Assembly (NCBI GenBank): GCA_902557655.1
Contig: CACEAZ010000002.1
Location: forward strand, 42,501-106,500
DNA length: 64,000 nucleotides
From: an uncultured Bacteroidota bacterium
GTDB taxonomy: Bacteria; Bacteroidota; Bacteroidia; Flavobacteriales; Flavobacteriaceae
Direction of reading: 5' to 3'
Shown here: in pieces, positions 53,979 through 63,442 of the stretch
Position numbering within the stretch: position 1 is the stretch's first letter
Layout of the letters: every line of letters begins with the position of its first letter
Translations under genes and position numbers: made by a program
The notes under the pieces: generated by a model
The model's database searches: none
What the model saw: the letters and a program-made list of their open reading frames with translations, nothing else
What the model was told of the DNA's origin: nothing

Positions 53979-53986
53979 TATTTTTG
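53979..53986 (+). promoter_or_regulatory. -7 element of metK, very close to the start codon
   Basis: TATTTTTG, an exact TAnnTTTG match, ends 6 bases before the metK ATG. A TTTC at 53961-53964 could be a weak -33 element. Transcripts would start at or within a few bases of the ATG. Confidence 0.5.
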
Positions 53987-53992
53987 CACTCC

Positions 53993-55249
53993 ATGAGTTA
54001 TTTATTTACATCTGAGTCTGTTAGTGAAGGGCATCCTGATAAAATTGCTGATCAAATAAGTGACGCAATATTGGATAATTTTCTAGCTTTCGACCCACAT
54101 GCCAAGGTAGCCTGTGAGACACTAGTTACCACGGGCCAAGTAATTTTATCTGGTGAAGTAAAATCTAAAACTTATGTTGATGTACAGAGAGTTGCTAGAG
54201 ATGTAATAAAGAAAATTGGATACACTAATAGTGAATATAAGTTTGATTATAAATCATGTGGTATTCTTTCTATGATTCATGAGCAGTCTGAAGACATAAA
54301 TCGTGGAGTAGTCAAAAGAAATAATGAAGACCAAGGAGCTGGTGATCAGGGTATAATGTTTGGTTATGCCACTAATGAGACCAAAAATTATATGCCACTT
54401 GCTTTAGATATTTCAAATAAAATATTGCAAGAATTAGCTGTTCTTAGAAGAGAGAATAAGGAGATAAAATATTTAAGACCTGACTCAAAGTCGCAAGTGA
54501 CAATTGAATATTCCGATGATAATAAACCACAAAAAATAAAAACAATTGTTGTTTCTACTCAACACGATGAGTTTGATATTGAAGACAAGATGCTTAAAAA
54601 AATCAAATCTGATATTATTAATATTCTTATTCCAAGAATATTAAATAAAAACCCTGATTTAAAAAATTTATTCGATGATAATGTAGAATACTTAATTAAT
54701 CCAACGGGTAAGTTTGTAATTGGTGGACCTCATGGAGATACAGGGTTAACAGGAAGAAAAATTATAGTTGATACTTATGGAGGTAAGGGTGCGCATGGAG
54801 GAGGTGCTTTTTCTGGAAAAGATCCCTCTAAAGTTGACAGAAGTGGAGCTTACGCTGCAAGACATATTGCAAAAAATATTGTTGCTGCTGGAATTTGTGA
54901 GGAAGCTCTTGTTCAAATTAGCTATGCAATCGGAGTTGCAGAGCCTGTAGCATTATACGTTAATACATATGGTACTTCAAAAGTAAATTACTCTGACGGT
55001 AAAATTTCAGAGATGATTTTAGACACTTTTGATTTAAGACCATATTCAATTGAAAATTTATTTGATTTAAGAAAGCCAATATATTTAGAAACTGCTGCCT
55101 ATGGTCACGTTGGGAGAGAACCTCAAAAAATTAAAAAAACTTTTGTTAATTCTGAGGGTAAATCAATTGACTTTGATTTAGAATTATTTAACTGGGAAAA
55201 ACTGGATTACGTAAAAAAGATTAAAAAACTTTTTAAATTAGCACAATGA
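53993..55249 (+). CDS. metK: S-adenosylmethionine synthetase
   Basis: Makes S-adenosylmethionine from methionine and ATP. The 418-residue protein from ATG 53993 has [21 protein letters not shown] (split), [15 protein letters not shown], the methionine-binding [21 protein letters not shown] (split) and [19 protein letters not shown]. Upstream TTG 53984 is in frame but would overlap the -7 promoter element. It overlaps ahcY by 4 bases (ATGA), coupling SAM synthesis to breakdown of S-adenosylhomocysteine. Confidence 0.96.
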   Translation: MSYLFTSESVSEGHPDKIADQISDAILDNFLAFDPHAKVACETLVTTGQVILSGEVKSKTYVDVQRVARDVIKKIGYTNSEYKFDYKSCGILSMIHEQSEDINRGVVKRNNEDQGAGDQGIMFGYATNETKNYMPLALDISNKILQELAVLRRENKEIKYLRPDSKSQVTIEYSDDNKPQKIKTIVVSTQHDEFDIEDKMLKKIKSDIINILIPRILNKNPDLKNLFDDNVEYLINPTGKFVIGGPHGDTGLTGRKIIVDTYGGKGAHGGGAFSGKDPSKVDRSGAYAARHIAKNIVAAGICEEALVQISYAIGVAEPVALYVNTYGTSKVNYSDGKISEMILDTFDLRPYSIENLFDLRKPIYLETAAYGHVGREPQKIKKTFVNSEGKSIDFDLELFNWEKLDYVKKIKKLFKLAQ

Positions 55250-56562
55250 TTAAAAGTAATGTAAAACATATACCATACAGGGTTAAAGATATTAACCAGG
55301 CAAAATGGGGAAGAGAAGAGATTAAATTAGCAGAAGCTGAAATGCCAGGATTAATGGCTTTGAGATCTGAATACAGAAAAGAAAAACCTTTAAAAGGTGC
55401 GAGAATTGCAGGTTGTCTTCATATGACAATTCAAACAGCTGTTTTAATTGAAACTTTGATTGAGCTTGGCGCAGAAGTTACATGGAGTTCATGTAATATA
55501 TTTTCAACGCAGGATCATGCCGCAGCAGCAATTGCAGATAAAGGTATACATGTTTATGCCTGGAAGGGAATGAGTGAAGAAGAGTTTGATTGGTGCATTG
55601 AACAAACTTTATTTTTTGGAGAAGAAAGAAATCCTCTAAATATGATTTTAGATGATGGAGGTGATTTGACAAATATGGTTTTGGATAAATACCCAGAGCT
55701 TGCCCAAAACATAAAAGGATTATCTGAGGAGACCACAACTGGAGTGTTGAGATTGTACGACAGAATGAAAGATGGTACACTTACATTACCGGCGATTAAT
55801 GTTAACGATTCGGTCACTAAAAGCAAGTTTGATAATAAGTATGGTTGTAAGGAAAGTGCAGTTGATGCAGTTAGAAGAGCTACTGATATAATGATGGCTG
55901 GCAAGAGAGTGGTTGTATGTGGCTATGGAGATGTTGGGAAAGGAACAGCTGCTTCATTTAAATCTGCTGGAAGTATAGTCACAATTACCGAAATTGACCC
56001 CATATGTGCTTTACAAGCAGCCATGGATGGATATGAAGTTAAGAAATTAGAAACTGTAATTGGTAATTCAGATATTATTGTATCAGCAACAGGAAACAGA
56101 GATATTGTTAAAGATATTCATTTTAAATCTATGAAGGATAAAGCAATTGTCTGTAATATTGGTCATTTTGATAACGAAATAGATATGGCGTGGTTAAATA
56201 AAAACTATGGTCACACCAAAAAAGAAATAAAACCTCAAGTGGATTTGTACACTGTTAATGGTAATGATATAATCGTTTTAGCCGAAGGAAGACTGGTAAA
56301 TCTAGGCTGTGCAACAGGTCACCCAAGTTTTGTGATGAGTAATTCTTTTACAAATCAGGTTTTGGCCCAAATAGAATTATGGATTCACTCTTCAAAATAT
56401 GAAAATAAGGTTTATACTCTTCCTAAACACTTAGACGAAAAGGTAGCTAAGTTACATCTTGAAAAATTAGGGGTTGAGCTAACAACGCTTGACGATATCC
56501 AGTCTGAATATATTGGAGTAAATAAAGATGGACCATATAAATCTGACGATTACAGGTATTAG
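55246..56562 (+). CDS. ahcY: Adenosylhomocysteinase
   Basis: NAD-dependent enzyme that splits S-adenosylhomocysteine, the inhibitory product of methyl transfer, into homocysteine and adenosine. The 438-residue protein has the substrate blocks [21 protein letters not shown] (split) and [17 protein letters not shown], catalytic [10 protein letters not shown] and [19 protein letters not shown]-binding [16 protein letters not shown] (about residue 219), and the C-terminal [12 protein letters not shown] tail that closes the NAD pocket of the neighbouring subunit. Coupled to metK by an ATGA overlap. Confidence 0.97.
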   Translation: MIKSNVKHIPYRVKDINQAKWGREEIKLAEAEMPGLMALRSEYRKEKPLKGARIAGCLHMTIQTAVLIETLIELGAEVTWSSCNIFSTQDHAAAAIADKGIHVYAWKGMSEEEFDWCIEQTLFFGEERNPLNMILDDGGDLTNMVLDKYPELAQNIKGLSEETTTGVLRLYDRMKDGTLTLPAINVNDSVTKSKFDNKYGCKESAVDAVRRATDIMMAGKRVVVCGYGDVGKGTAASFKSAGSIVTITEIDPICALQAAMDGYEVKKLETVIGNSDIIVSATGNRDIVKDIHFKSMKDKAIVCNIGHFDNEIDMAWLNKNYGHTKKEIKPQVDLYTVNGNDIIVLAEGRLVNLGCATGHPSFVMSNSFTNQVLAQIELWIHSSKYENKVYTLPKHLDEKVAKLHLEKLGVELTTLDDIQSEYIGVNKDGPYKSDDYRY

Positions 56563-56610
56563 ACATTGTAAATCCGGGTAATTTTTCATCTAAAACAAAT
56601 ATTTTATAAT

Positions 56611-56618
56611 TATTTTTG
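56611..56618 (+). promoter_or_regulatory. -7 element of the polysaccharide-locus regulator
   Basis: TATTTTTG, an exact TAnnTTTG match, lies 52 bases before the regulator's ATG (56670) and just ahead of two tandem palindromic repeats, so the repeats would form most of the 5' leader or an operator at the transcript start. Confidence 0.5.
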
Positions 56619-56624
56619 CATAAT

Positions 56625-56666
56625 AAGTACTTTTTTTACTTAAAGTTAAGTACTTTTGTTACTTAA
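56625..56666 (+). repeat. Two tandem 19-bp palindromic repeats, candidate operator/leader
   Basis: AAGTACTTTTTTTACTTAA (56625-56643) and AAGTACTTTTGTTACTTAA (56648-56666) are direct repeats with one mismatch and a 23-base period. Each has inverted arms AAGTA/TACTT. The middle arms also pair with each other: TACTTAA, AG, TTAAGTA, a perfect 7-base inverted repeat. The second copy ends 3 bases before the ATG of the winged-helix gene. Confidence 0.75.
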
Positions 56667-56669
56667 TAT

Positions 56670-57182
56670 ATGCTAAATTCGTTAATTACATCCAAAACTA
56701 GGCTACGGATGCTCATCAAATTCTTTGTTAGTGCTGCCAATCACGGATATTTAAATGGTCTTGCAAACGAATTCAATGAATCTACCAATTCCATAAGAAA
56801 GGAATTAAATAATCTTTCTAGCGCAGGGTACCTTCTCAAATCAAAAGAAAACAATAGGATTATTTATAATGCAAACACATCTCACCCAATGTTTGAAGTT
56901 TTGCAAAAGATTGTAAGACGTCATTTGGGCTTGGAGGATATTGTTGAAACTGTGATTGATAAAATTGGAGATGTTGATCAAATAGCACTAACTGGTAAAT
57001 ATGCAGAGGGAATTGATAGTGGAAATATTGAGATTATCATTAACGGATCAAAAGTAAACTACGAATATTTAAAAAATATAAAACCAAAAATTAAAAAGAA
57101 AATTGGAAGAGAAGTTAGTTTCCTTTTGAATCAAATACTTGATTCAAATTCAATTATTCTTTATAAGAAGTTAGCGGAATGA
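56670..57182 (+). CDS. Winged-helix regulator of the polysaccharide locus
   Basis: A 170-residue DNA-binding protein. The N-terminal part (about residues 8-65: TSKTRLRMLIKFFVSAANHGYLNGLANEFNESTNSIRKELNNLSSAGYLLK, in segments) is a clear winged helix of the ArsR/MarR-like class. The C-terminal half (VDQIALTGKYAEGIDSGNIEIIING) resembles the nucleotidyltransferase-like domain found on similar regulators in Bacteroidota polysaccharide loci. It is followed by, and overlaps by 4 bases, the UpxY-like antiterminator gene. The tandem palindromes at 56625-56666, directly before its start, suggest autoregulation. Ligand unknown. Confidence 0.8.
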   Translation: MLNSLITSKTRLRMLIKFFVSAANHGYLNGLANEFNESTNSIRKELNNLSSAGYLLKSKENNRIIYNANTSHPMFEVLQKIVRRHLGLEDIVETVIDKIGDVDQIALTGKYAEGIDSGNIEIIINGSKVNYEYLKNIKPKIKKKIGREVSFLLNQILDSNSIILYKKLAE

Positions 57183-57640
57183 ATTGGTACGTTTTACATA
57201 CTAAACCCAGAAACGAGAAAAAAGTTGAAGAGAAACTTTTGTCCATGGGAATTAATGCTTACTGTCCAACTCGTTCTGAAATTAGATTTTGGAGTGATCG
57301 TAAAAAAAGAATACAAGTTCCCGTACTACCTTCAATGGTTTTAGTAAATATAGATGCTAAAGATATGAATAGTGTTTTTGAGTCCTCAGGTGTAATCAGA
57401 TATATGTTTTGGTTAGGTAAGAAGGCAATAGTAAGACAAAACGAGGTTGATATTTTAAAAAAATATTTAAAAGGAGATTACAACTTTGTAAATAGTAAAC
57501 TTTCAGATATAAAAGTTGGTGATAATTTTAGTTTGCCATCTTTTAATAATGAAAGAGGAATTGTTAAAAGAATTTCAAATAATAATATTTGGATTTATTT
57601 GAAATCGATAGGTTATAGTGTTAAGCTAAGTTTAGCTTAA
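57179..57640 (+). CDS. UpxY/RfaH-like transcription antiterminator
   Basis: A NusG paralogue of 153 residues. The NGN domain opens NWYVLHTKPRNEKKVEEKL with the typical YCPTRSEIRFWSDRKKRIQVPVLPSMVLVNID continuation (in segments), and a KOW-like C-terminal part is present from about residue 105 (KVGDNFSLPSFNNERGIVKRI). It is too short and too divergent for the general NusG. UpxY proteins in Bacteroides are encoded first in each capsule operon and let RNA polymerase read through the long operon. It sits at the head of the sugar-nucleotide genes, matching that role. Overlaps the regulator gene by ATGA. Confidence 0.9.
   Translation: MNWYVLHTKPRNEKKVEEKLLSMGINAYCPTRSEIRFWSDRKKRIQVPVLPSMVLVNIDAKDMNSVFESSGVIRYMFWLGKKAIVRQNEVDILKKYLKGDYNFVNSKLSDIKVGDNFSLPSFNNERGIVKRISNNNIWIYLKSIGYSVKLSLA
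57621..57640. repeat. Perfect 20-bp palindrome at end of the antiterminator gene
   Basis: TTAAGCTAAGTTTAGCTTAA: 9-base arms with a 2-base centre. It covers the last codons and stop of the UpxY-like gene and lies 19 bases upstream of the -7 element of the next operon. The position fits an operator or a weak hairpin; there is no T tract directly after it. Confidence 0.6.
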
Positions 57641-57658
57641 TTAACAATAAATATGTAT

Positions 57659-57666
57659 TATTTTTG
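57659..57666 (+). promoter_or_regulatory. -7 element of the sugar-nucleotide operon
   Basis: TATTTTTG matches TAnnTTTG exactly and leaves a leader of about 40 bases before the aminotransferase ATG at 57714. A TTTAG at 57631 is the closest -33-like sequence, at slightly long spacing. Confidence 0.45.
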
Positions 57667-57668
57667 TT

Positions 57669-57700
57669 AGTCATTGTTGTGACTGACGTTGGCGAAGCCG
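57669..57700 (+). promoter_or_regulatory. Candidate antiterminator-loading leader (two small hairpins)
   Basis: AGTCA/TGACT with a 6-base loop (57669-57684), then GGC-GAA-GCC (57691-57699) followed by GTAAAA. It is the most GC-rich patch of the neighbourhood, placed between the antiterminator gene and the long operon it may serve. It resembles E. coli ops only in being a short GC-rich hairpin near the transcript start. Confidence 0.35.
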
Positions 57701-57713
57701 TAAAATATATGAA

Positions 57714-58847
57714 ATGAAAAAAATTAATGTTCAGATGGTTGACTTGATGGGTCAATATGATAAGATAAAATCACAAATTGATAAAAATATAATTAATACA
57801 ATTCGTTCTGGAAAATTGATTAATGGACCAATTGTTAGAGAATTTTCGGGAAACCTTTCAAAATTTTTAGAAGTTAAACACGTTATTCCATGTGCCAATG
57901 GAACAGACGCTCTACAGATTGCATTTATGGCATTAGGGTTAGAACCAGGTGATGAAGTTATTTGTCCAGCATGGACATACGTGGCTACTGCTGAGGCAGC
58001 AGCAATTTTGGGTTTAATTCCCGTCATGTGTGATGTCAATCCAAATACATTTAATGTAACATCTGAATACATTGAGCCATTAATTAGTGAAAAGACAAAA
58101 GCAATTGTTCCGGTTCATTTATACGGCCAATCGTGTGACATGGAACCGATAATGAATCTGGCAAAAAAATATAACTTAAAAGTTGTTGAAGATAATGCAC
58201 AAGCAATCGGATGTAAATATACTTATTCAGATTGTGAAGCCAAATTGACGGGAACAATAGGAGATATTGGCACAACTTCATTTTATCCTTCAAAGAATTT
58301 AGGTGCTTATGGTGATGGAGGAGCTATATTTACAAATGATGATAATTTAGCTGAGAAAATTTATTTAGCAGCTAACCATGGACAGAATAAAAGATACCAT
58401 CATAAAATAATCGGATGCAATTCTCGATTAGATTCGATTCAAGCTGAAATATTAAACGTTAAACTGAAATATTTAAATGAGTATAATAATAACAGAAATA
58501 TTATGGCCAATAATTACAATCTTGCTTTTGAAGCTATTAAAGAAATTCAAACTCCAAAAATTATTAAAAACTCTACTCACGTATACCACCAGTATACATT
58601 AAAGATTTTAAATAATAAAAGAGATGAATTAAAACAATATTTACTTGAAAATGATATTCCCAGCATGATTTATTATCCTATCCCATTATATAAGCAGGAG
58701 GCATTCAGTAAATTTGTTGAACAAGGATTTGAACTAACCAATACTGAAGAATTGTCTAAAAGTGTCATTTCACTCCCAATTCATACTGAATTAGAAAATT
58801 CAAATCAGGATTATATAACAGAAAAAGTTTTAAATTTTTTTAAATGA
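57714..58847 (+). CDS. DegT/DnrJ/EryC1-type sugar aminotransferase
   Basis: PLP-dependent enzyme of 377 residues that transfers an amino group from glutamate to a keto group on a nucleotide sugar. PLP-binding Lys193 lies in SFYPSKNLGAYGDGGA. Other family blocks are PCANGTDALQIAFMALGL (about residue 61), CPAWTYVATAEA, PVHLYGQSCDME, EDNAQAIG and the C-terminal YHQYTLKIL. The sequence is closest in feel to WbpE/WlbC-like or FdtB-like enzymes acting on 3-keto sugars, but the substrate is a guess. First structural gene of the operon; overlaps the dehydrogenase gene by 4 bases (ATGA). Confidence 0.9.
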   Translation: MKKINVQMVDLMGQYDKIKSQIDKNIINTIRSGKLINGPIVREFSGNLSKFLEVKHVIPCANGTDALQIAFMALGLEPGDEVICPAWTYVATAEAAAILGLIPVMCDVNPNTFNVTSEYIEPLISEKTKAIVPVHLYGQSCDMEPIMNLAKKYNLKVVEDNAQAIGCKYTYSDCEAKLTGTIGDIGTTSFYPSKNLGAYGDGGAIFTNDDNLAEKIYLAANHGQNKRYHHKIIGCNSRLDSIQAEILNVKLKYLNEYNNNRNIMANNYNLAFEAIKEIQTPKIIKNSTHVYHQYTLKILNNKRDELKQYLLENDIPSMIYYPIPLYKQEAFSKFVEQGFELTNTEELSKSVISLPIHTELENSNQDYITEKVLNFFK

Positions 58848-60229
58848 AAATTGAAAACATATGTTGTATTGGAGCTGGATATGTTGGTGGTCCAACAATG
58901 TCAATTATAGCTCAAAAGAATCCGCATATTAACGTTAATGTTGTTGATATGAATGCGGATAAAATAAAAGCATGGAACTCTAAAAATTTAAAAAATTTAC
59001 CTGTATATGAACCTGGTTTATCAAAAGTTGTAAAAGAAGCTAGAGGAAGAAATTTATTTTTTTCAACTGATGTAAATAAACATATTGAACAGTCTGACAT
59101 GATATTTATATCGGTAAATACGCCAACAAAGATGTCCGGAAAAGGTAAGGGTTATGCGGCAGATTTAAAATATGTTGAGGCTTGTGCAAAACAAATCGCA
59201 GAAGTTTCAAAAAGCAACAAAATAATTGTAGAAAAATCGACTGTTCCTGTGAGAACATCAGAAAAAATCAAAGAAATTTTGATGTCAAATAATATTGATG
59301 TTGATTTTCAAATACTTTCAAACCCTGAATTTTTAGCTGAGGGCACTGCTATGAGAGATTTAGAAATTCCTGATAGAGTTTTAATAGGAGGAGATAATAC
59401 TATTGAAGGAAAAAGAGCTGTAAATTCATTGGTTGAAATTTATTCCTCATGGGTACCTAAAGAAAATATTTTAACAACAAATTTATGGTCATCTGAACTA
59501 TCTAAGTTAACAGCTAATGCATTTTTAGCTCAAAGAATTTCTTCTATTAATTCTTTATCGGAACTTTGTGAAGCGACTGGAGCTGATATTGAAGAGGTTT
59601 CAAAGGCAATTGGAATGGATTCAAGAATCGGTAGTAGTTTCTTAAAAACATCAGTCGGATTCGGTGGAAGTTGTTTTCAAAAAGATATTTTAAACCTGGT
59701 TTATATAGCTAGGTCCGAAGGCCTTGATAAGGTGGCTGATTACTGGGAACAAATACTTATTATTAACCAACACCAAAGGGATAGGTTTTCCAAAAAGATT
59801 ATTGATGTAATAAGAAAAAAAAATCTAGAGCCTAAAGTATTACTACTTGGATGGGCCTTTAAAAAAGACACAAATGATACCAGGGAATCTGCAGCAATAT
59901 ATGTAGCAAATAATTTGCTGAATAATAATATTAAAATTGACGTTTATGATCCAAAGGTTGCGGAACATCAGATTAATTTTGATTTATCAAATGTAACCCC
60001 TAATTACGAAAAATCATCAGTGAAATTTGTTGAGCAACCATTTTTAAATATTTCTGAATATAATATAATAGCGTTAATGACTGAGTGGGATGAGTTTAAA
60101 GCCTTTGATTGGGATATTATTTACAAAAAAATTAAAAAACCTGCCTATATTTTTGATGGTCGTAATATTTTGGATTCTATAAATATTAAGAAGATAGGCT
60201 TTAATTACATAGGACTTGGCAGGAAATAA
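58844..60229 (+). CDS. ugd: UDP-glucose 6-dehydrogenase, animal-like type
   Basis: Oxidises UDP-glucose to UDP-glucuronate with two NAD+. The 461-residue protein has the NAD motif [27 protein letters not shown]-type block ([21 protein letters not shown] in segments), [52 protein letters not shown] (split) and the catalytic Cys277 in [10 protein letters not shown]. Length and many of these blocks match animal UGDH (catalytic Cys276 in human) much more closely than the shorter E. coli Ugd. It feeds the next gene, UDP-glucuronate decarboxylase, which it overlaps by 14 bases. Confidence 0.93.
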   Translation: MKIENICCIGAGYVGGPTMSIIAQKNPHINVNVVDMNADKIKAWNSKNLKNLPVYEPGLSKVVKEARGRNLFFSTDVNKHIEQSDMIFISVNTPTKMSGKGKGYAADLKYVEACAKQIAEVSKSNKIIVEKSTVPVRTSEKIKEILMSNNIDVDFQILSNPEFLAEGTAMRDLEIPDRVLIGGDNTIEGKRAVNSLVEIYSSWVPKENILTTNLWSSELSKLTANAFLAQRISSINSLSELCEATGADIEEVSKAIGMDSRIGSSFLKTSVGFGGSCFQKDILNLVYIARSEGLDKVADYWEQILIINQHQRDRFSKKIIDVIRKKNLEPKVLLLGWAFKKDTNDTRESAAIYVANNLLNNNIKIDVYDPKVAEHQINFDLSNVTPNYEKSSVKFVEQPFLNISEYNIIALMTEWDEFKAFDWDIIYKKIKKPAYIFDGRNILDSINIKKIGFNYIGLGRK

Positions 60230-61175
60230 ACAAAAAAATATTTTAGTTACTGGTGGAGCAGGATTTATAGGGTCCCACTTGTGTAAATACCTTATTGATT
60301 TGGGTCAAAAAGTTATCTGTTTGGACAACTTATTTACAGGATCATTAAGTAATATTCAGGAAATATATAATCACCCTAACTTTGAATTTGTTAATCATGA
60401 TATTACAGAGCCATATTTTAGAGAAAATATAGATGAAATATATAATTTAGCTTGTCCTGCATCTCCTATACATTATCAATACAACCCCATTAAAACTGTA
60501 AAAACATGTACAATTGGGGTTATTAATATGTTGGGACTTGCAAAAAAAAATAATGCAAAAATTTTACAAGCAAGTACAAGTGAAGTTTATGGAGATCCAA
60601 ATATACATCCCCAGAACGAAATATATAATGGAAATGTTAATCCAATTGGCCCAAGATCATGTTATGATGAAGGAAAAAGGTGCTCGGAGACATTATTTAT
60701 GGATTATAATAGGGAACATAAACTGAAAATTAAAATTATAAGGATATTCAATACATTTGGTCCTAATATGGCCACTAATGACGGTAGGGTTATTTCAAAT
60801 TTTATTTTACAAGCAATCTCAGATAATGATTTAACTATCTATGGTGATGGAACACAAACTAGAAGCTTTCAGTATATTGATGATTTAATTGAAGCAATGA
60901 TAAAAATGATGAATACTGATAATGATTTTTTAGGGCCAATAAATATTGGTAATCCAAATGAAATAACAATGAATAAGTTGGCTTCAATAATTTTGAGCCT
61001 TACAAATTCTAAATCTAAAATTTCCTATAAAGAATTACCGCAAGATGATCCTAAGAGAAGAAGACCCGATATAAAATTAGCAAAAATTAATTTGGGTTGG
61101 GAACCTAATTACAGTTTAGAAGACGGTCTTTACAAAACTATTAATTATTTTAAAAAATTAAATGAAGTCAATTAA
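60216..61175 (+). CDS. UDP-glucuronate decarboxylase (UDP-xylose synthase)
   Basis: Extended SDR enzyme that decarboxylates UDP-glucuronate to UDP-xylose. The 319-residue protein has the Rossmann motif [16 protein letters not shown], the [11 protein letters not shown] block, [18 protein letters not shown] typical of UXS, the catalytic region STSEVYGDP and YDEGKRCSE (Tyr-x-x-x-Lys), and [21 protein letters not shown] (split). Translation starts at TTG 60216, inside the ugd 3' end, since no ATG precedes the Rossmann strand. It overlaps rfbA by 14 bases. Together with ugd it forms a two-step route from UDP-glucose. Confidence 0.93.
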   Translation: MAGNKQKNILVTGGAGFIGSHLCKYLIDLGQKVICLDNLFTGSLSNIQEIYNHPNFEFVNHDITEPYFRENIDEIYNLACPASPIHYQYNPIKTVKTCTIGVINMLGLAKKNNAKILQASTSEVYGDPNIHPQNEIYNGNVNPIGPRSCYDEGKRCSETLFMDYNREHKLKIKIIRIFNTFGPNMATNDGRVISNFILQAISDNDLTIYGDGTQTRSFQYIDDLIEAMIKMMNTDNDFLGPINIGNPNEITMNKLASIILSLTNSKSKISYKELPQDDPKRRRPDIKLAKINLGWEPNYSLEDGLYKTINYFKKLNEVN

Positions 61176-62043
61176 GGGTATAATATTAGCTGGTGGAAAC
61201 GGATCTAGACTTTATCCTCTTACTCTTGGAACATCTAAGCAATTACTACCAGTTTATGATAAACCTATGATATATTATCCTCTTTCTGTCTTAATGAAAG
61301 CAGAAATTAAGGATATTTTAATTATTTCATCGAAACAAGATTTGCCAAAATTTAAAAAACTTCTTGGTGATGGTTCTATTTTAGGATTGAATATTTCCTA
61401 TAAAATACAATTAGAGCCAAACGGTATTGCAGAGTCTTTTATAATTGGACAAGATTTTATTGGTTATGACAATGTTTGTTTAATATTAGGAGACAATATT
61501 TTCCATGGAGAAGGTTTTATTTCAAATATTAAGAAAGCTAAAAAAAATTTGAATAAAGGTTATTCATCAATTTTCGGTGTATCAGTTCAGAATCCTGAAA
61601 GCTTCGGAGTAATAGAGTTTGATAATAAAAATAATCTTGTCAGTATTTCCGAAAAACCAGAAAATGCAAAAAGTAATATTATTGTTTCAGGTTTATATTT
61701 TTATACTAATGATGTTGTGAAATACGCTAAGGAATTAAAGCCAAGTAAAAGGGGAGAGAAAGAAATAACCGATATTAACAATTTTTATTTGTCGTCAAAA
61801 AAATTAAAATTAATTATGTTAAATTCCAATATATCTTGGATTGACACTGGAACTTATAGTTCTTTAATAAAAGCATCTAAATATTTTGAGGATTTTGAAA
61901 AGAAAACTGGTAAAAAAGCTTCCTGTGTTGAGGAAATTGCCTACGAGATGGGATACATTGATATTATAAAATTAGGTAAAATTGCCTCTTTGATGAAAAA
62001 TAGTGAATATGGAAATTATTTATTAAATCTAACATTAAGATGA
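61162..62043 (+). CDS. rfbA: Glucose-1-phosphate thymidylyltransferase
   Basis: First step of dTDP-L-rhamnose synthesis: joins glucose-1-phosphate and dTTP. The 293-residue protein has [36 protein letters not shown] (in segments, from residue 7), the substrate block [25 protein letters not shown] with the catalytic Asp, and [18 protein letters not shown]. All are standard for RmlA. It is followed by rfbC (ATGA overlap), rfbD and rfbB in the same direction, giving the complete rhamnose set. Confidence 0.96.
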   Translation: MKSIKGIILAGGNGSRLYPLTLGTSKQLLPVYDKPMIYYPLSVLMKAEIKDILIISSKQDLPKFKKLLGDGSILGLNISYKIQLEPNGIAESFIIGQDFIGYDNVCLILGDNIFHGEGFISNIKKAKKNLNKGYSSIFGVSVQNPESFGVIEFDNKNNLVSISEKPENAKSNIIVSGLYFYTNDVVKYAKELKPSKRGEKEITDINNFYLSSKKLKLIMLNSNISWIDTGTYSSLIKASKYFEDFEKKTGKKASCVEEIAYEMGYIDIIKLGKIASLMKNSEYGNYLLNLTLR

Positions 62044-62576
62044 AATTAATTAAAACTCAATTCAAGGATTTAATCATAATAAGACATAATGTATTTAAGG
62101 ACCATAGAGGTTATTTCAAAGAAAAATTCAAAAAGGAAAACCTTGAAAAAATTATTAATGATAAAATAGAATTTTGTCAAGAGAACAGTGTCAAATCAGA
62201 TTTGCATGTACTCAGAGGTTTGCATTTTCAAAATGAACCATTTGCACAATCTAAGCTAGTTTCAGTTCAGGTGGGCAAAATTTTAGATGTTGCTGTTGAT
62301 ATAAGAAAAGATTCAGAAACTTATGGAAAATACTTTTCGTACATTTTGTCCTCTGAAATACATGAATCAGTCTTTATACCGAAGGGATTTGCCCATGGTT
62401 ATTTAACTTTAAGTAGAACAGCAGTGGTAAATTATCTTGTTGATAATTATTATAATAAATCTGAAGAGGATGGAATTTCTTTCGAAGATGAATTTCTAAA
62501 CATTAATTGGGGAATAAAAACAAGCAAAATAATTTGTTCAAAAAAAGATAAAGAGCTAAAACCTTACAGATGGTAG
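62040..62576 (+). CDS. rfbC: dTDP-4-dehydrorhamnose 3,5-epimerase
   Basis: Third enzyme of the dTDP-rhamnose pathway, a cupin-fold epimerase of 178 residues. Visible blocks are DHRGYFKEKF, ENSVKSDLHVLRGLHFQ with the catalytic His62, VGKILDVAVDIRKDSETYGKY, and FIPKGFAHGYLTLS, the usual RmlC signature. The closing segment WGIKTSKIICSKKDKELKPY is also normal. Its stop overlaps the rfbD start by 7 bases. Confidence 0.95.
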   Translation: MKLIKTQFKDLIIIRHNVFKDHRGYFKEKFKKENLEKIINDKIEFCQENSVKSDLHVLRGLHFQNEPFAQSKLVSVQVGKILDVAVDIRKDSETYGKYFSYILSSEIHESVFIPKGFAHGYLTLSRTAVVNYLVDNYYNKSEEDGISFEDEFLNINWGIKTSKIICSKKDKELKPYRW

Positions 62577-63439
62577 AAAATAAAAATATTTTGATTACAG
62601 GATCGGATGGTCAACTGGGGAGTGCTTTAAAAGAAATTTCAGAAAACTATGAGTTTAGATATTTTTTTACGAATCGTAAGTCATTGGATATAACTGACCG
62701 AAACAAATTATATCATTTCCTAAAAGAATTTGAAATTAATACTATAATTAATTGTGCTGCATACACCGATGTAAACAAAGCTGAGAATGAGAGGGATGTT
62801 TGTAATGATATAAATAATATTGCTGTAGGATTATTGTCTGAAATGTGTGAAAAATTTAATATTCAATTGATTCATATATCAACAGATTTTGTGTTCGATG
62901 GAGTTAAGAAAACTGCATATAATGAGGAAGATGAACCCAATCCGTTAAATTATTACGGAATAACAAAATTGGAGGGAGAAAAAAGTATGTTAAAATATAA
63001 TTTAATCAATTCAGCGATAATCAGAACATCTTGGTTATATTATAACTCCAAAAACAATTTTGTGAATAAAATAGTTAAAGATATTCTAAGAAATTCTGAA
63101 ATTAATGTAGTTGATAATGAATTTGGTTCCCCTACTAATGCCAAAGACTTAGCCAAAGCTATATTATATATTATAACAAAACTAAAAAATTCAAAAACAG
63201 AAATATACCATTTCTCCAACGAGGGATTTTGTTCAAGAAATAAATTTGCTCTGAAGATAAATGAATTACTTGACAGAGATGTAATTGTAAATAACTTTTA
63301 TCAAACCAGTGCTAAAACCCTAAGACCTAAATTCTCAGCACTTAATTGTGAGAAAATTTCCACAAATTTCGATTTAAAAATAAATAGCTGGGAAGAAAGT
63401 TTGTTTAACCACTTAAATAAACTGAAAATTAATACATAG
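62570..63439 (+). CDS. rfbD: dTDP-4-dehydrorhamnose reductase
   Basis: Last enzyme of the dTDP-L-rhamnose pathway, reducing the 4-keto group with NAD(P)H. The 289-residue SDR protein has the glycine motif ITGSDGQLGSAL, the block INCAAYTDVNKAENE, ISTDFVFDG, and the catalytic YYGITKLEGE (Tyr-x-x-x-Lys). The C-terminal LRPKFSALNCEKI is the usual RmlD ending. Starts at ATG 62570 within the rfbC end; rfbB begins 3 bases after its stop. Confidence 0.95.
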   Translation: MVENKNILITGSDGQLGSALKEISENYEFRYFFTNRKSLDITDRNKLYHFLKEFEINTIINCAAYTDVNKAENERDVCNDINNIAVGLLSEMCEKFNIQLIHISTDFVFDGVKKTAYNEEDEPNPLNYYGITKLEGEKSMLKYNLINSAIIRTSWLYYNSKNNFVNKIVKDILRNSEINVVDNEFGSPTNAKDLAKAILYIITKLKNSKTEIYHFSNEGFCSRNKFALKINELLDRDVIVNNFYQTSAKTLRPKFSALNCEKISTNFDLKINSWEESLFNHLNKLKINT

Positions 63440-63442
63440 ATA

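Noticed and set aside
53942-53992. SAM riboswitch before metK
   Set aside because: Only about 50 bases separate the genes, no multi-helix structure is visible, and a promoter element fills the gap.
55554-55904. A 116-codon open frame antisense to ahcY
   Set aside because: Entirely within a highly conserved gene on the other strand and without recognisable features.
56625-56666. CRISPR-like repeat
   Set aside because: Only two copies with 4-base spacing and internal palindromes; this is an operator- or leader-type arrangement.
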